Assembly: GCF_963082655.1 (NCBI RefSeq)
Contig: NC_081555.1
Location: forward strand, 180,584,151 to 180,648,150
Origin: Stomoxys calcitrans
Taxonomy: Eukaryota > Arthropoda > Insecta > Diptera > Muscidae
Direction: 5' to 3'
DNA: 64,000 bases
The notes below the pieces were generated by a model, which was not told the DNA's origin, did not search any database, and worked only from the letters and a program-made list of their open reading frames with translations. The position numbers and the translations under genes are program-made. Below are positions 11,293-21,999 of this stretch, piece after piece (the first letter of the stretch is position 1; every line of letters starts with the position of its first letter).

Positions 11293-11833
11293 ATAAATAT
11301 TTTTGCTCTAGCCACCAATCACCCATAGAAATTAACCAGATATAGTAAAGTATTGTTTTTTTTTTTTTTTTTTTTTTTTAATAATATATTTGTAGCATAT
11401 ATTTTAGTTTTATAATACATTTTTAAAGAGTAAAAAAATTAATGTACAACATAGGATTTTGTTTCATTTATATATTCGTGAAGACTTCCAAATTCTTCCG
11501 GGATAAAAGGTTTGTTTTGCTTAACATTAGGTTTTTGGGTAGGTAGGAGCGATAACAAGGAGTAATAAGAACATACAAAATATAAACTTGATGATGGGGC
11601 AGGGGGTGGGTGCCTAAAAGAAATATGGAATAACTTGCCTAGGTCTAATACGAATAAAATATTACCATAATGCAAAATTGATTGGTGATTGTATGCAATT
11701 ACCTCTTTGGGCCTAAAAACTACAAATACATACCAAAATTATTGATAAGGATAAAATATTACAATTTATACGCTAAAAAAATCATTCAATTTGTAACGGT
11801 TTTGTTTGGTTAATTGATAGTGCCCCACTTTGG
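11293..11833. other. Convergent 3' region of GPAA1 and Myb
   Basis: 540 bases that contain the 3' ends of both genes. A T-rich homopolymer of roughly 23 bases lies at 11357-11379. Minus-strand TATAAA (11764-11769), about 65 bases past the Myb stop, is a possible weak poly(A) signal. Nothing else recognised. Confidence 0.5.
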
Positions 11834-14800
11834 CTACTTTTGTTTTTCGAAATTCAGTGAACGCGGCATTAGCGCGAGATTCTTGAGGCATGCATGCGCC
11901 TGTTGCACCATATACTGTTGATCTTTCGTCTGGCCGCAAACCAATTTCTCCCACTTAGGATCCAGGTATTGATGGCTGCGGTGGCGGGCCACAATGTCCG
12001 GCTGTGGCTTATTCTCCTTCTTAGCCTCGGCATCACGTGGATCCTCCAACAATAAGTCTGACTCACTGCAGAGTGTATCCTTCATAATGCTCGAAGGCGA
12101 GAACGCTATTGAGTCACTAGATATGAGAAATTTACTGGGCGTTTCCGTTTCATATGGCAGTGGCTTTTTATCAATTTTAACATCGTTGTGATGGTAATTA
12201 GTTGGCATTACATTTTCACCCCAACTGGTGATTAAAGATTTGCGTGCTTTCTTTGTAGGGGGTGGTAGTTGTGACTTGGCAGCACCACCGCTGCTGCCAG
12301 GCGCTGCAGACAACGGAATGTTCTCCTTTTTAATTCCAGTTGTGGCTTTGTTCGACTGATTGGTGTCATTCAATTGCTCGTCGTGTATGATCTCAGCCAA
12401 ATCCTCAACCAGACTAGAGGGACTTGGCGGAATGTAGCGTTCGCCACGACGTTTTTTACCCAAAGCAGCCAGTGCATTTTTGAAGGGCGTAGGAGTACGA
12501 GGCCCCATAAAGCCTGTGGAAAAGCAAAACAAACAAAAAAAAAAAAGGGCATTAGTAAAAGCGATTTATACGAATAATACGATGCAAATTAATGGAGAAG
12601 AGAAGTTAGCATCTTAGATACCCTTTAGGTGGCTTCAGAAACAACCCGTAAACTATTGAAAGCTTATTCTGCATTAAACAGATTAAATTCTTAATACCAT
12701 GGATGTGGTAACAGAAACCATTATTCAAGTTTGAAGTTTCTAGTAAAACTGGATAAGAAGTGAAATTGGGAAAAAACAGGTTCAAACTATTCTTAGCATG
12801 GATGTTGAAAGTCATAACAAAACTCATCTTGCAAAATATTAGCCAAATCAGGTAAGTTGTAGCAGTGTGTTGTGTCGCATGCATTCATTTGTTGTTTCTG
12901 TTAAGTTGTTGTTGTTGTAGCCAGATTTTCATGTGAAGGTGATAACCCTCGTCCAGCTCTTGTAGGTGAGCAAGCTTGATCCGGTTCAAAGTAACGATCG
13001 CAGCGAGAACATGGTGGCCATTGGTTATTCAAAGGCGCCAATAATCCGCCTTGTCATATCGAGCATCATAGTCACTCAGTATTTGAGCAAGAGCTGATGC
13101 CGCCCGGCCTCTCACTGAGACTCTCCGCTCGATACCACTGATTGTCCGCGACTGCCGTTGCATCTACTCCGTATGGAGCATTCCACTATCCGCAACCTGT
13201 GGACGCTCGCAGCTAAGCTTCTCGTGACAGCAATGAACACCACATAGATCGCACTTTAATGTTACAGGCTATGTGCTGCTCACAGCTATCCCGTGCCGGG
13301 GGTTTCTGCTTAGTTCTAAGTTGAGTAGGATTGGCTGACAAGCAAACAGGTGACGTGTGTCGTGTGATTCCTAATCTAGATGCACTCTCTTGTAGCTCTG
13401 ATCCTCACGCTTTAGATCATGAAAATCTTTCCTGATATATCTGACCGGTGGATTCCTAACGATAAGATGGTGATTAGGATGGTCTCTACGATAGCAGCCC
13501 AGTAGGTGCTGCTTAGACAGCGTGTAGTTGTGTTGGATCACAACACGTTTTGGATTTTGTCTTCTGGTGGAGCGGTTCCACATAAGAATTGAGGAGACAG
13601 GCCGTTGCAGCACGCAGGGCAGCATTTTGTTATTTTACTGCGTATCGCTCAGTTGGCGAGCGGTGCATACTTTATAACTGATCGGTCAGTTGCTTTGTAT
13701 GTAGACAACAAAATTTCTTTGTGAGCGCTCCAAGTGCTGCCAGCGACATGAGGAATTTGTTTCTATTCCTGTACTTTTCACAAATTGCAGTGGCATTGCA
13801 GTGGCAGGAGGGACGCGTCGGAGGCCACCGTAAAGGATAGTTTAGCATGTCCGCATATGACGCTGAACGTCTGGGTTCGAAAAATGGCGAGAACATCAAA
13901 ACAAAAAATTTTTCAACGGTGGTTATCACCTCCCAATGCTGACGATATTATTACTATCCCATGTAAAAACTTCTCCCCAAAAAGGGGAAAAGTAAAGGCA
14001 CTACGTGTGGCTCCGCTCGTTTGAAGCACTGTTGTTATTTTATATAGTTACTTCACTTATTTGATCGTTCGGGTTTTACTGCTCCTCATACAATCACAAT
14101 ATAGTATTTTCAAATGCGATAGTGTGCCAATCACTGTTCTATATCCATCGATATGGACCAACGTGTTATCCAGCGAGACATATAATGTGGGACCTCGAAT
14201 TACTTATGTGGTCGCTAGTCAAATTAAAATTTTTGCAAATTTGTACATGAACTTTCAGTTAACGAGCATCAATCTTTCATATCAATCGTGTGTGCTTTGG
14301 ATTGCCTTTCGCCTTTGCTTTACAAAAAAGTTGTTTTAATCTCGTAAACGAAAGCTGAAATTAGTTCTATTTGGGGAAAAACTTCTTTGGTTTCATTTAA
14401 GAAAACTTATGATTTATGAACATTTATGAAATTTTGACACTTCCTACACGTGACCAGTTGTTCCAAATTATCACCACGTGAAAGTGAAACTTAGATGAAT
14501 TAAAATTTCTTTTTGATTAAATTTTATAAAATATCGCACAAACATTCCATTTAGAAATGTCGAGAAATGTTATATGGCAGAACAAATGTCGCCAACAATA
14601 GGGGAGGTATAACCACCGCTGACATTTTTTTTTTATGTTCTCACTAGGATCCGAACCCAGGCGTTAACAGTCATAGGCTAACATCGGCACCAAGGTGGTC
14701 GCCAATAGTGTGTAAAATTTTGAGAAAAGAAGTCGAAGCCTCCCGTTGTTATCCTTCATTTTCTAGGAGGCCACTGTGGCGCAAAGATGAGCACGTGCGC

Positions 14801-17800
14801 CTATGACACTGAACACCTGGGTTCATATTTTGGCCAGTACATCAGCAAAAATATTCAGCGGTGGTTATCCACTGTTAATGCTGGCGTGAAGTGTGAAGTA
14901 AAGGGTGATTTTTTTGAGGTTAGGATTTTCATGCATTAGTATTTGACAGATCACGTGGGATTTCAGACATGGTGTCAAAGAGAAAGATGCTCAGTATGCT
15001 TTGACATTTCATCATGAATAGACTTACTAACGAGCAACGCTTGCAAATCATTGAATTTTATTACCAAAATCAGTGTTCGGTTCGAAATGTGTTCAAATTT
15101 TGACAAATTTTGTTCAGCGATGAGGCTCATTTCTGGTTGAATGGCTACGTAAATAAGCAAAATTGCCGCATTTGGAGTGAAGAGCAACCAGAAGCCGTTT
15201 AAGAACTACCCATGCATCCCGAAAAATGCACTGTTTGGTGTGGTTTGTACGCTGGTGGAATCATTGGACCGTATTTTTTCAAAGATGCTGTTGGACGCAA
15301 CGTTACGGTGAATGAACACATTTCGAACCGAACACTGATTTTGGTAATAAAATTCAATGATTTGCAAGCGTTGCTCGTTAGTAAGTCTATTCATGATGAA
15401 ATGTCAAAGCATACTGAGCATCTTTCTCTTTGACACCATGTCTGAAATCCCACGTGATCTGTCAAATACTAATGCATGAAAATCCTAACCTCAAAAAAAT
15501 CACCCTTTACTATGGGGAGTTGTACAGACCGAATTCCCTTATCTCACCAATAGCCAAGACGCTTGAGACATTACTCCTCCCGTAGGAGAATTTCCATTCG
15601 CCGAGCATCAGCATTGATTTCGAAGACTGCATAGCACAACATCCCCGCACACATTTTCCGTGGCTTCAATCAGCCCAGGCCACGTGATAGGACGGTCCTC
15701 GTGGCACTGTGCACAATGAAGAGATCTGAAGATGTAAGTCACCTATCTTCAGCCACATTGTTCACAACGAATACGCGTGAGGTGAATACCGAGCTGATTG
15801 TGATGCCACATGCCACAGCAATTTGCGATAAAGTCAGAAGTATCATGGTCCTCAAGTCACTTGCCGGCAGCACTTGGGGCGCTGACAAAGAAACCTTGTT
15901 GATCACGTACAAAGCAAATGGCCGGTCTGTGGTAAGTTATGCAGCGCCAGTGTGGCCTCGTCAGCTCTGTGACACGCAGTGGAATAATACTCACATCTCT
16001 CAGATGGCCGCTCTCCGATATCCTAACAGTGCGAAAACATAACTAAACTGTCTGCGCAACACCTTATGGGCTGTTATAGTAGAGAAGTCTAAAGGTAGAT
16101 CTACATGATCTAAAGCGTGGGGTTCAGCGCTACAAGAGACAACCTCTAGATCAAGCGGGTCTAGACAATATTTATGCAGACACGGTAGCAGATGCGGTAA
16201 ACAGCTACCGGGTAAATGAAGTTCTTTGAAAACGACCGCTTCACGTTGCACCTGCAGAAATTGACCTCCCGCGGCAAACCAGAGTAGTTGTGGCTCACGT
16301 CACCTGTTTAACTGCCCAGCCAGACCCAATGGTTTCACAATCCAATGGCAGCCGGTTGAACGTACAGGATTGACTCGATGGAGTCCTTCAACGGCAAGAG
16401 TTGCCGCCTCAGTGTACAACACACTGCCTACTCGACTCAGACTCAGATCCCTCTGGACGCACACCATTTTAGTCGCAGAGTTCCTGGATCTAGACATTCA
16501 ACAAAATCAAGCATACGAAAGAAAGAACACAACAAAATTCTATAACAACAACAAATATGCCATCTAAAGATTTCTTCCTAACGAGATGTCGCCCTGCTGC
16601 ACCCCTTTGAACTGCGGTTATAATTGAGCTTGAACTTGAAACGGACAGCATAGGAATAGTATTATATATGAACGATCGTGGCAGCCATGGGATTACGCTT
16701 CTACAGGTTGCAATCCCATGGCTACCGGTTGTACTCTTTGCGGAATGCCTGCGAAGCTCGATATGAAAATGGGAATTATTGGCACCTTTAAAAAAGCAGT
16801 GGTAATCTTGTTTCGGTGGCGATCGGTCCTACGGAAATACCGGACCGGAAATAACGCGCCCGCCATAGAAGTTTGACCAAGGATCGCTACCTCCACATGC
16901 AAATATGTGGCTACAACAACACGCGGTGCAATACATACTGCTCTATAAACTACGACGGGTTGTCTCCTCAGACAAAGTGAAAATTGAAAGCAACTGTGTT
17001 TAATAAAGTCAAATCGGGTGATTGTTTTATACGGGGAATAGTCTTTGGACCATATCAACTAGTAAACATATACCAAGTGAATTTTGTTTCCAACTTCCTG
17101 GACAAACCATAGTAGTTCGGGTTAGATAAAGATACTGCAGATGTAGCCTCCCCAATTTCTATAAGGCAGGGATTGATGACAACATGTGTCTCCCGCTTGT
17201 TAACAGCGAGCATACGAAAAACGTCCCAGTTTATCTGTCAACACTATTGGACTCACAACCAGATTAGTCTGGATGAAGATACAACAATCTGCTACAAAAG
17301 TAACAACCATACATAGCTGTAATATGTCACAGTGTTTTGATGAATATGGTATGCCTAGGTTATCATTTCCTTACACATCCCGAACACTTTTTTACTTTAC
17401 TTACTAATGAATTAAAATTGGGCAATGGCAAGTTATGTACTATCGTAAATACATTGTACTAGGCGTATGTAATACAACTTGATTTTTGTTTGTGTTAAAA
17501 TGCTTCCTTCTAAGCCAAAGATCTGAGAATAACGCATACCTTGAATGGGTTACAACATACTTGTAGTATGAGTCTCGTACACATGCAGTTATATCTGTAC
17601 GAGAGTTTCAATGCCGCGGTTTGCGGATAAGTCGAATGAGTCAAAACTTTCATATAAGGAACGCAATGAAATTTTTCAGTCATACATGTTAACTGGCATC
17701 TAAAAATACCATGTTTATGAAGAATGTGTTCGACATTGGTCCAATTAATGCCCCTGTGCCTTATCAGCGATATAATGAAATGCAATTCGGTCGACTTTTG

Positions 17801-19569
17801 AGTCCCTTTATATTAAGTTTACCTTTCTTTATGGAAACGGCAAAATCAGAGAAGATTAAAATGTGATGTAACATATTTTGTGGTGCACTAGTCAAGACGT
17901 TCGGAGTAGGCATTGTGTCAACCATTCTGATTTTCTGATTGGTGTTTTACGCATTATTTCCTTTAATTTTACTTCCATATTTTAAAAACCCAGATGTCAA
18001 TCCCAAGGCAGCCGGTTGCATGTACCGGATTGACCCGAAGACGTCCTTCATCGGCAAGGGCTGCTGCCTCGGTGTACAACACACTTCTACAACAACAACA
18101 CAACAAACTCAGATGTGCACCTAAAGAAGGGATTTTACGTTCTTGCGGTAATTTTAGGATCGGTATAGTTTGCCAAATATGCTTATAGTTATGAAAAACA
18201 TTTCTTTTTTCAAGATCATATATAGAAGATGACTACGAAGAGGGTTTATCAACAGAGTATTTCTTGCAACAACAAAGATTAATTAAAATATTAATACTAT
18301 TACATTTGTATTTCCATCAAACAGCCTCGAGACATACTAAATCCAAAAAACAAAACACAAATATTTCACAACTATAGAAAACAATAAATTCTTACTCTTG
18401 TGTGGCGTTTCTATGGACGAACTTTCCAATTCCTTTTTGATATCTGTACCCATGCGATTGTTGCCTTTATGGACTGGTGTACTGGCACGCAAATTCATAT
18501 CTTCGAATGTGGTCAGACAAGGAGAATTAAGAAATTGACTCGGTGAAAATGGCAAAGGTTTGATTGGCGTCATTATAGGAGAATCGGGCAACTTAATATC
18601 AGGATTATCTCCATGTACATCAGCATTACTTTGAGAATGTCGTTGTACCTGCTGATTTTTACCTCTTTTTAGTATATTCGGAGTTGGTCGAATTGGCTGG
18701 CTGGATAGAGCGGCTTGTGCTTGTACAGCATTATCTTTTTGAATGCCTGCATTTGATTCTTGCTGTTGTTGGGCTCTTTGCAGTATCTGTGCTGACAATG
18801 CTAAACTAGGAGTTATTGCCATTGTTGCACCCGATTTTATAAGGGTCCGCAGATGGGAACGTGAACTCTTTAAATCGGTGCATTGACGATTGGATTTGCG
18901 TTCATTGTCATAATACTTTCGTCGCATTGTTGAGTTCCAGTGATTTTTGATGGCATTATCAGTACGCCCCGGAAGTAGTTTAGCTATTTTGGCCCATTGA
19001 TTACCCCACTGCATGTGTGCTTGATAGATAATTCTATCCTCCTCATCAGTCCATGCAGTTTTTTTAATGTTGGGATTCAAATGGTTATGCCACCGCTCGC
19101 GGCACTGTTTGCCAATGCGCCCATTTAAATAACGGGCAATAAGTGTCCATTTTTTAGGACCAAAGCGTCTGACCAGTTCCACGACTTTCTCATCCTCTTC
19201 CTTAGTCCAGGGACCCTTGATTAGCTCAGGATTCAAAACTTTGGCCCAACGTTGTTGCACCTGCGGCTCGGTGCGATCTTTAAAATGTGGAGCAATAAGA
19301 TCCCACCGGTCGCCATGCTGTTCAACAAGATGTTTCAGCAAATTGTCCTCCGATTTGGACCACCTTTTACCAAATCCACCTGCAACAGCATTCCCATTAG
19401 CGTTGCGGGAACTAATGCTACTGGCATCATCCTCAAATCCACCCCCATTGTCCGAGTATTCGGATTCAGCCGACTCTGCACTTATGCTGTCGCGTTGATC
19501 GGCAATAGACACCACATCGGCATCAGTATCAATGCTGCCACTTCGCACTTGAATGTATTCGTATTCCAT
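11834..19569 (-). CDS. Myb: Myb, R1R2R3 Myb transcription factor
   Basis: Two coding exons: 19569-18396 and 12513-11834. The donor (AAGA then GTAAGA) and acceptor (CCACAG then GCTTT) join in phase to give 617 residues; Drosophila Myb is of similar size. Three Myb repeats carry the expected tryptophans: R1 about 67-113 (W70, W89, W108), R2 about 118-165 (W121, W141, W160) and R3 about 170-216 (W173, W192, W211). Further conserved blocks are [11 protein letters not shown] near 340-350 and [17 protein letters not shown] just after the splice junction. The C-terminal region is the one that in Drosophila and in B-Myb binds the Lin9/Lin52 subunits of the Myb-MuvB/dREAM complex. The protein acts in the nucleus in cell-cycle transcription and replication control. 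The start ATG has a good context (G at -3, G at +4) and lies 11 bases after the stop of another ORF. Intron 12514-18395 is 5.9 kb long and repeat-filled. Confidence 0.94.
12900..13650 (-). mobile_element. LINE 3' fragment with (CAA)n tail, antisense to plus strand
   Basis: Read on the minus strand, 13625-13371 gives a C-terminal reverse-transcriptase-like piece (about [20 protein letters not shown], then [14 protein letters not shown]) typical of insect jockey-like elements. The minus strand then runs through a non-coding 3' region to CTACAACAACAAC at about 12925-12913, the tail type of this family. It inserts into the Myb intron in the sense orientation of Myb. Internal stops show it is dead. 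Confidence 0.65.
13820..14005 (+). repeat. Diverged tRNA-derived SINE copy
   Basis: GGAGGCCACCGTAAAGGATA, then TAGCATGTCCGCATATGACG and CTGGGTTCGAAAAATGGCGA match the SINE head with a mostly intact B box. The body continues with AACGGTGGTTATCACCTCCC and TGTAAAAACTTCTCCCCAAA. Confidence 0.7.
14630..14710 (-). repeat. SINE head fragment
   Basis: On the minus strand the order GGCGACCACCTTGGTGCCGA, GCCTATGACTGT, CCTGGGTTCGGATCC is the SINE head with an intact B box (GGTTCGGATCC). Only the tRNA-like part is present. Confidence 0.6.
14762..14890 (+). repeat. SINE head fragment
   Basis: TAGGAGGCCACTGTGGCGCA, GCGCCTATGACACTGAACAC and CTGGGTTCATATTTTGG match the SINE head with a damaged B box. The copy is interrupted just after its GCGGTGGTTATCCACTGTTA segment by the fold-back element that starts at 14899. 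Confidence 0.65.
14899..15509. mobile_element. Fold-back Tc1/mariner-type element with 197-bp perfect arms
   Basis: The arms 14899-15095 and 15313-15509 are, as far as I can see, perfect reverse complements of 197 bases. They start with TAAAGGGTGATTTTTTTGAG and carry a TA at both ends as expected for this superfamily. Each arm includes the start of a transposase reading frame ([20 protein letters not shown]). The 217-base centre encodes an internal piece around [13 protein letters not shown], which bears the first catalytic aspartate, and continues to [14 protein letters not shown] with one in-frame TAA. The element thus looks like a rearranged, non-autonomous derivative in which the 5' end has been copied in inverse order onto the 3' side. 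It lies in the Myb intron and is inserted in SINE sequence. Confidence 0.9.
15530..16560 (+). mobile_element. Degenerate non-LTR retrotransposon fragment with 3' end
   Basis: The reading in broken frames gives [20 protein letters not shown] near 15532-15590 and then, from 15838, [40 protein letters not shown] and the DTQWNN block, which are C-terminal regions of insect jockey-like reverse transcriptases. The 3' part at 16347-16425 carries GGCAGCCGGTTGAACGTACA and CCTCAGTGTACAACACACT. Stops and frameshifts throughout show a relic. Confidence 0.75.
18000..18115 (+). mobile_element. LINE 3' end with (CAA)n tail
   Basis: GGCAGCCGGTTGCATGTACC, then CCTCGGTGTACAACACACTT and CTACAACAACAACACAACAA. 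This is a short 5'-truncated copy close to the Myb splice donor. Confidence 0.7.
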
Positions 19570-19580
19570 GTCAGCGGATA

Positions 19581-19976
19581 TTAATGGTCTTCACCCCGTT
19601 TCCAGCGCAAACAATTGTGATAGTATTTTATTCTTTGGTCTTCGTTGTGATAGTACCTATAGACCTTTCCTTGACAGTAAAGGCAGTTGGAATAATTTCG
19701 TATGTGCACCCGCTCGGTGTAGTGTTCAAAGACTTGTTGTAGCAAAGATGTGCTCTGGAAAACCTCACCACAGCTTAGACAAGTTATATATCCTGTTGTC
19801 GCGGTAGCTCCTTCTCGCAAACGAAAATGAGTAGCATCACCTTGATCCAAAGCTGTCGTAGTTGGTGCTATGGAGGTTGTTTCAAATTGGTTGTTGCTGC
19901 TATATTCGCCTCGTAGCGGTATGTTATTGATGTGTCTAAAATTGGTATTGTTGTTCAAGTTTCCATTCTCGGCCAT
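19581..19976 (-). CDS. 131-residue Cys/His-rich protein upstream of Myb
   Basis: An open frame of 131 codons, not recognised as a named protein. The first 60 residues are polar and Asn/Thr-rich. The second half has two metal-binding-like clusters: C66-x2-C69 with H85 and H91 (a C2H2-like spacing), and C98-x2-C101 with H110, H120 and C122 ([23 protein letters not shown]). The stop codon lies 11 bases before the ATG of Myb on the same strand, but the frames differ, so it is not an N-terminal extension read through a stop. The start ATG has T at -3, a weak context, whereas the Myb ATG has a strong one. The compositional pattern and the paired Cys-x2-Cys motifs argue for a real protein; a spliced upstream exon or chance ORF is less likely. 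It may be translated from the Myb mRNA. Confidence 0.7.
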   Translation of the reverse strand: MAENGNLNNNTNFRHINNIPLRGEYSSNNQFETTSIAPTTTALDQGDATHFRLREGATATTGYITCLSCGEVFQSTSLLQQVFEHYTERVHIRNYSNCLYCQGKVYRYYHNEDQRIKYYHNCLRWKRGEDH

Positions 19977-20990
19977 TAATCATAGCAAACCCCCTTAGAA
20001 CAGAGGTTTAGGCTTCATCAGTTCGGCTTCTATCACAAACAAAGAAGATATCCCGACGAACGATTCAAAGCACCAACTTTTATATGACGTCTAGCTATCT
20101 CAGAATCGGCACAAGAACAAATCGCATAGCAGCTTTCTGTTGCTCATTACGAAGTTTCGTCAAACATTGTGTTCAGTTGGGATATCTAAGCTTAAGCGAG
20201 TGCGGATAGAATTCCAATTACGTATGTTGTTTGTGCTTTTTCCCACTCTATTTGTTTTTATGTTTATATTATATATGCTGTGTATTTTCTTCTTCACCAA
20301 GCGCGTCGACGATTGTCTCATAAGGGTGTAGTGGTGGGACACTGTGTCTGTGTACGCTTGTGTGTGTTTGAATAGCCTATACGGCCACACGGCAGCAGCT
20401 GGCCAAAGCAGCACGCTCGAATTTGTTGTAATCAAGGCAATTTTTGAAATCAATTTTCATTAACAAAACGATCAAAATTCAATAAAACTTCTTAAACCAT
20501 TAGTAGAAAATAATCTCTTTGTCGCTTTTTATAAGATTTGATAAAAAATATTAACTTTTTCCGAGAAACTTGCAAAGAAAAAAACACACAGTCGTTAAAA
20601 GTCGATATGTATTTAGACGACAAAGGCGAACACAATCTTGCTGACGGCGTTACTGCACCTTACCGGTGACGCCTTTATTTTCAAGTGGACATCTTGGAAG
20701 TAATTTGATACTAATTACTCAGCGATCGCAAATAAACTGAATTCCAGCGCACCGATTTGCCGTAGAACATATTGTAAATTGTAGTACATTGAATTATTAA
20801 AGCGCGGGTCAGCACGGATATGTTTTGGGAGAACGACTCATTTCATTTAATTTTTCAAATTTCAACACAATTTTTTTTAATACGGTATTTTTGTGATTTA
20901 TTTTCACTTTTAAATATCAATTTTATTCTTATCCATTTTTTAAGCAAGATACTTGATCTTTATTGTTTGATCTATAATGCTACCAAAGTT
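19977..20990. other. Putative promoter and 5' region of the 131-codon ORF/Myb unit
   Basis: Non-coding; it includes a GC-richer part (about 20280-20420) with GTGTGTGT stretches and short ORFs without recognisable features. A start site for the minus-strand transcript is expected here but no core promoter motif is decisive. Confidence 0.35.
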
Positions 20991-20997
20991 GTTTGAA

Positions 20998-21990
20998 CAA
21001 ACGACTCGTTTTATAATACATTGAAAACGACTAGTGTTACCTTTACAATATATAAGGGCAAAACGACTCGTTTGCCACAAAAACAATTCAATCAAAGCAT
21101 GTGAGCCCAAAAAAAATGCCTAATTTGTGCTAAATAAACACAGCTCTAAATAATGTCAAAATGTAAAAATCTAAATTTTTCCAAAAAAAAAATTATAAAA
21201 TAAACTAAATATTAAAGATCAAACAAGAAAAAATAAATCTTAACAATTGTGCGTCATAACATTTATGTTGAAGTAGGAAAAAATGCAATTTCTAAAACAA
21301 CTCAATAAGTGTGAACGGTTGAGATGTTTTTCAAAACGAGTCAATGTAGACATGGCATAATTTAGGACTGTGTTTATTAAGCACATGTTTGTGCATTTAT
21401 TTGGGTTCACATGGGTTGGATGACACACAGAAAAAATTATAGACCAATATTTGACTGATTAATGCCATGTCTTGACTCGTTTTGCTTATATCTTTATACA
21501 TATACATATATGTAATGATGCACTATTGTTATGATTTATTTTGTCTTGCTTTATCTATAAAATTTGATTTTTGTTTTTGAAAAAATTCGGTTGTAATTTT
21601 TTGACATTATTCAGGGCTGTGTTTATTTAGCACATTTTAGAAATTTTTTTGGGCTCACAAGCTTTGAATGCCTCTTTATTGTGGCAAACGAGTAGTTTTA
21701 CCCTTATACATTAGAAAGGAAAAACGAGTTGTTTTCAGAGCATTATAAAGGGAAAACCAGTCGTTTGCTCAAAAAAGCCTTTATCTGAAAAAATTTGTTG
21801 ATTTTATGTCAAATAATTTTTTGACATTATTCGGGGCTGTGTTTATTTACCACAATTTAGGCATTTATTTGGGCTCACATGCCTTGATTAACTCGTTTTA
21901 AGGCAAACGAGTCGTATTGCCCTTATAAATTGTGAAGGAAAAAAGTCGTTTTCAGAGCGTTATAAAGGGAAAACGAGTCGTTTGCTAAAC
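20998..21990. mobile_element. Inverted-repeat element built on AACGACTCGTT motifs
   Basis: The left arm (20998-21080) aligns with the reverse complement of the right end (21900-21985): CAAACGACTCGTTTT, GAAAACGACTAG, ATATAAGGGCAAAACGACTC. A second, internal inverted copy is at 21600-21785. Each arm continues into GCTGTGTTTATTTAGCACA and GGGCTCACATGC blocks, the left one as their complements. More than ten AACGACTCGTT-like sites occur in the region. No ORF is present. It looks like a non-autonomous fold-back transposon with subterminal repeats; the family is unknown to me. Confidence 0.65.
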
Positions 21991-21999
21991 ACAGCTATG

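Larger units (their letters stand above)
12514..18395 (-). other. Large Myb intron filled with mobile-element remnants
   Basis: Between the two Myb coding exons lie at least three LINE fragments (12900-13650, 15530-16560, 18000-18115), SINE copies near 13820, 14630 and 14760, and the fold-back element at 14899-15509. The stretches 14010-14620 and 16680-17990 hold nothing I recognise, apart from a possible LINE-tail remnant at 16685-16740. The exon phases fit across the intron, so no missing coding exon is needed. Confidence 0.8.

Noticed and set aside
14975..15433. Two short ORFs sharing their last 43 codons
   Set aside because: The similarity comes from the inverted arms of the fold-back transposon; the shared part is antisense to the transposase start.
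18397..18410. Alternative Myb end by reading through the exon 1 donor (ORF continues to 18337)
   Set aside because: The donor GTAAGA and acceptor phase join exactly to conserved C-terminal Myb sequence; the read-through tail shows no conservation.
20998..21990. AACGACTCGTT cluster as Myb binding sites (autoregulation)
   Set aside because: The classical Myb site is of the form (C/T)AACNG. These motifs read AACGA, lacking the G at the fifth position, and they follow the structure of a mobile element.
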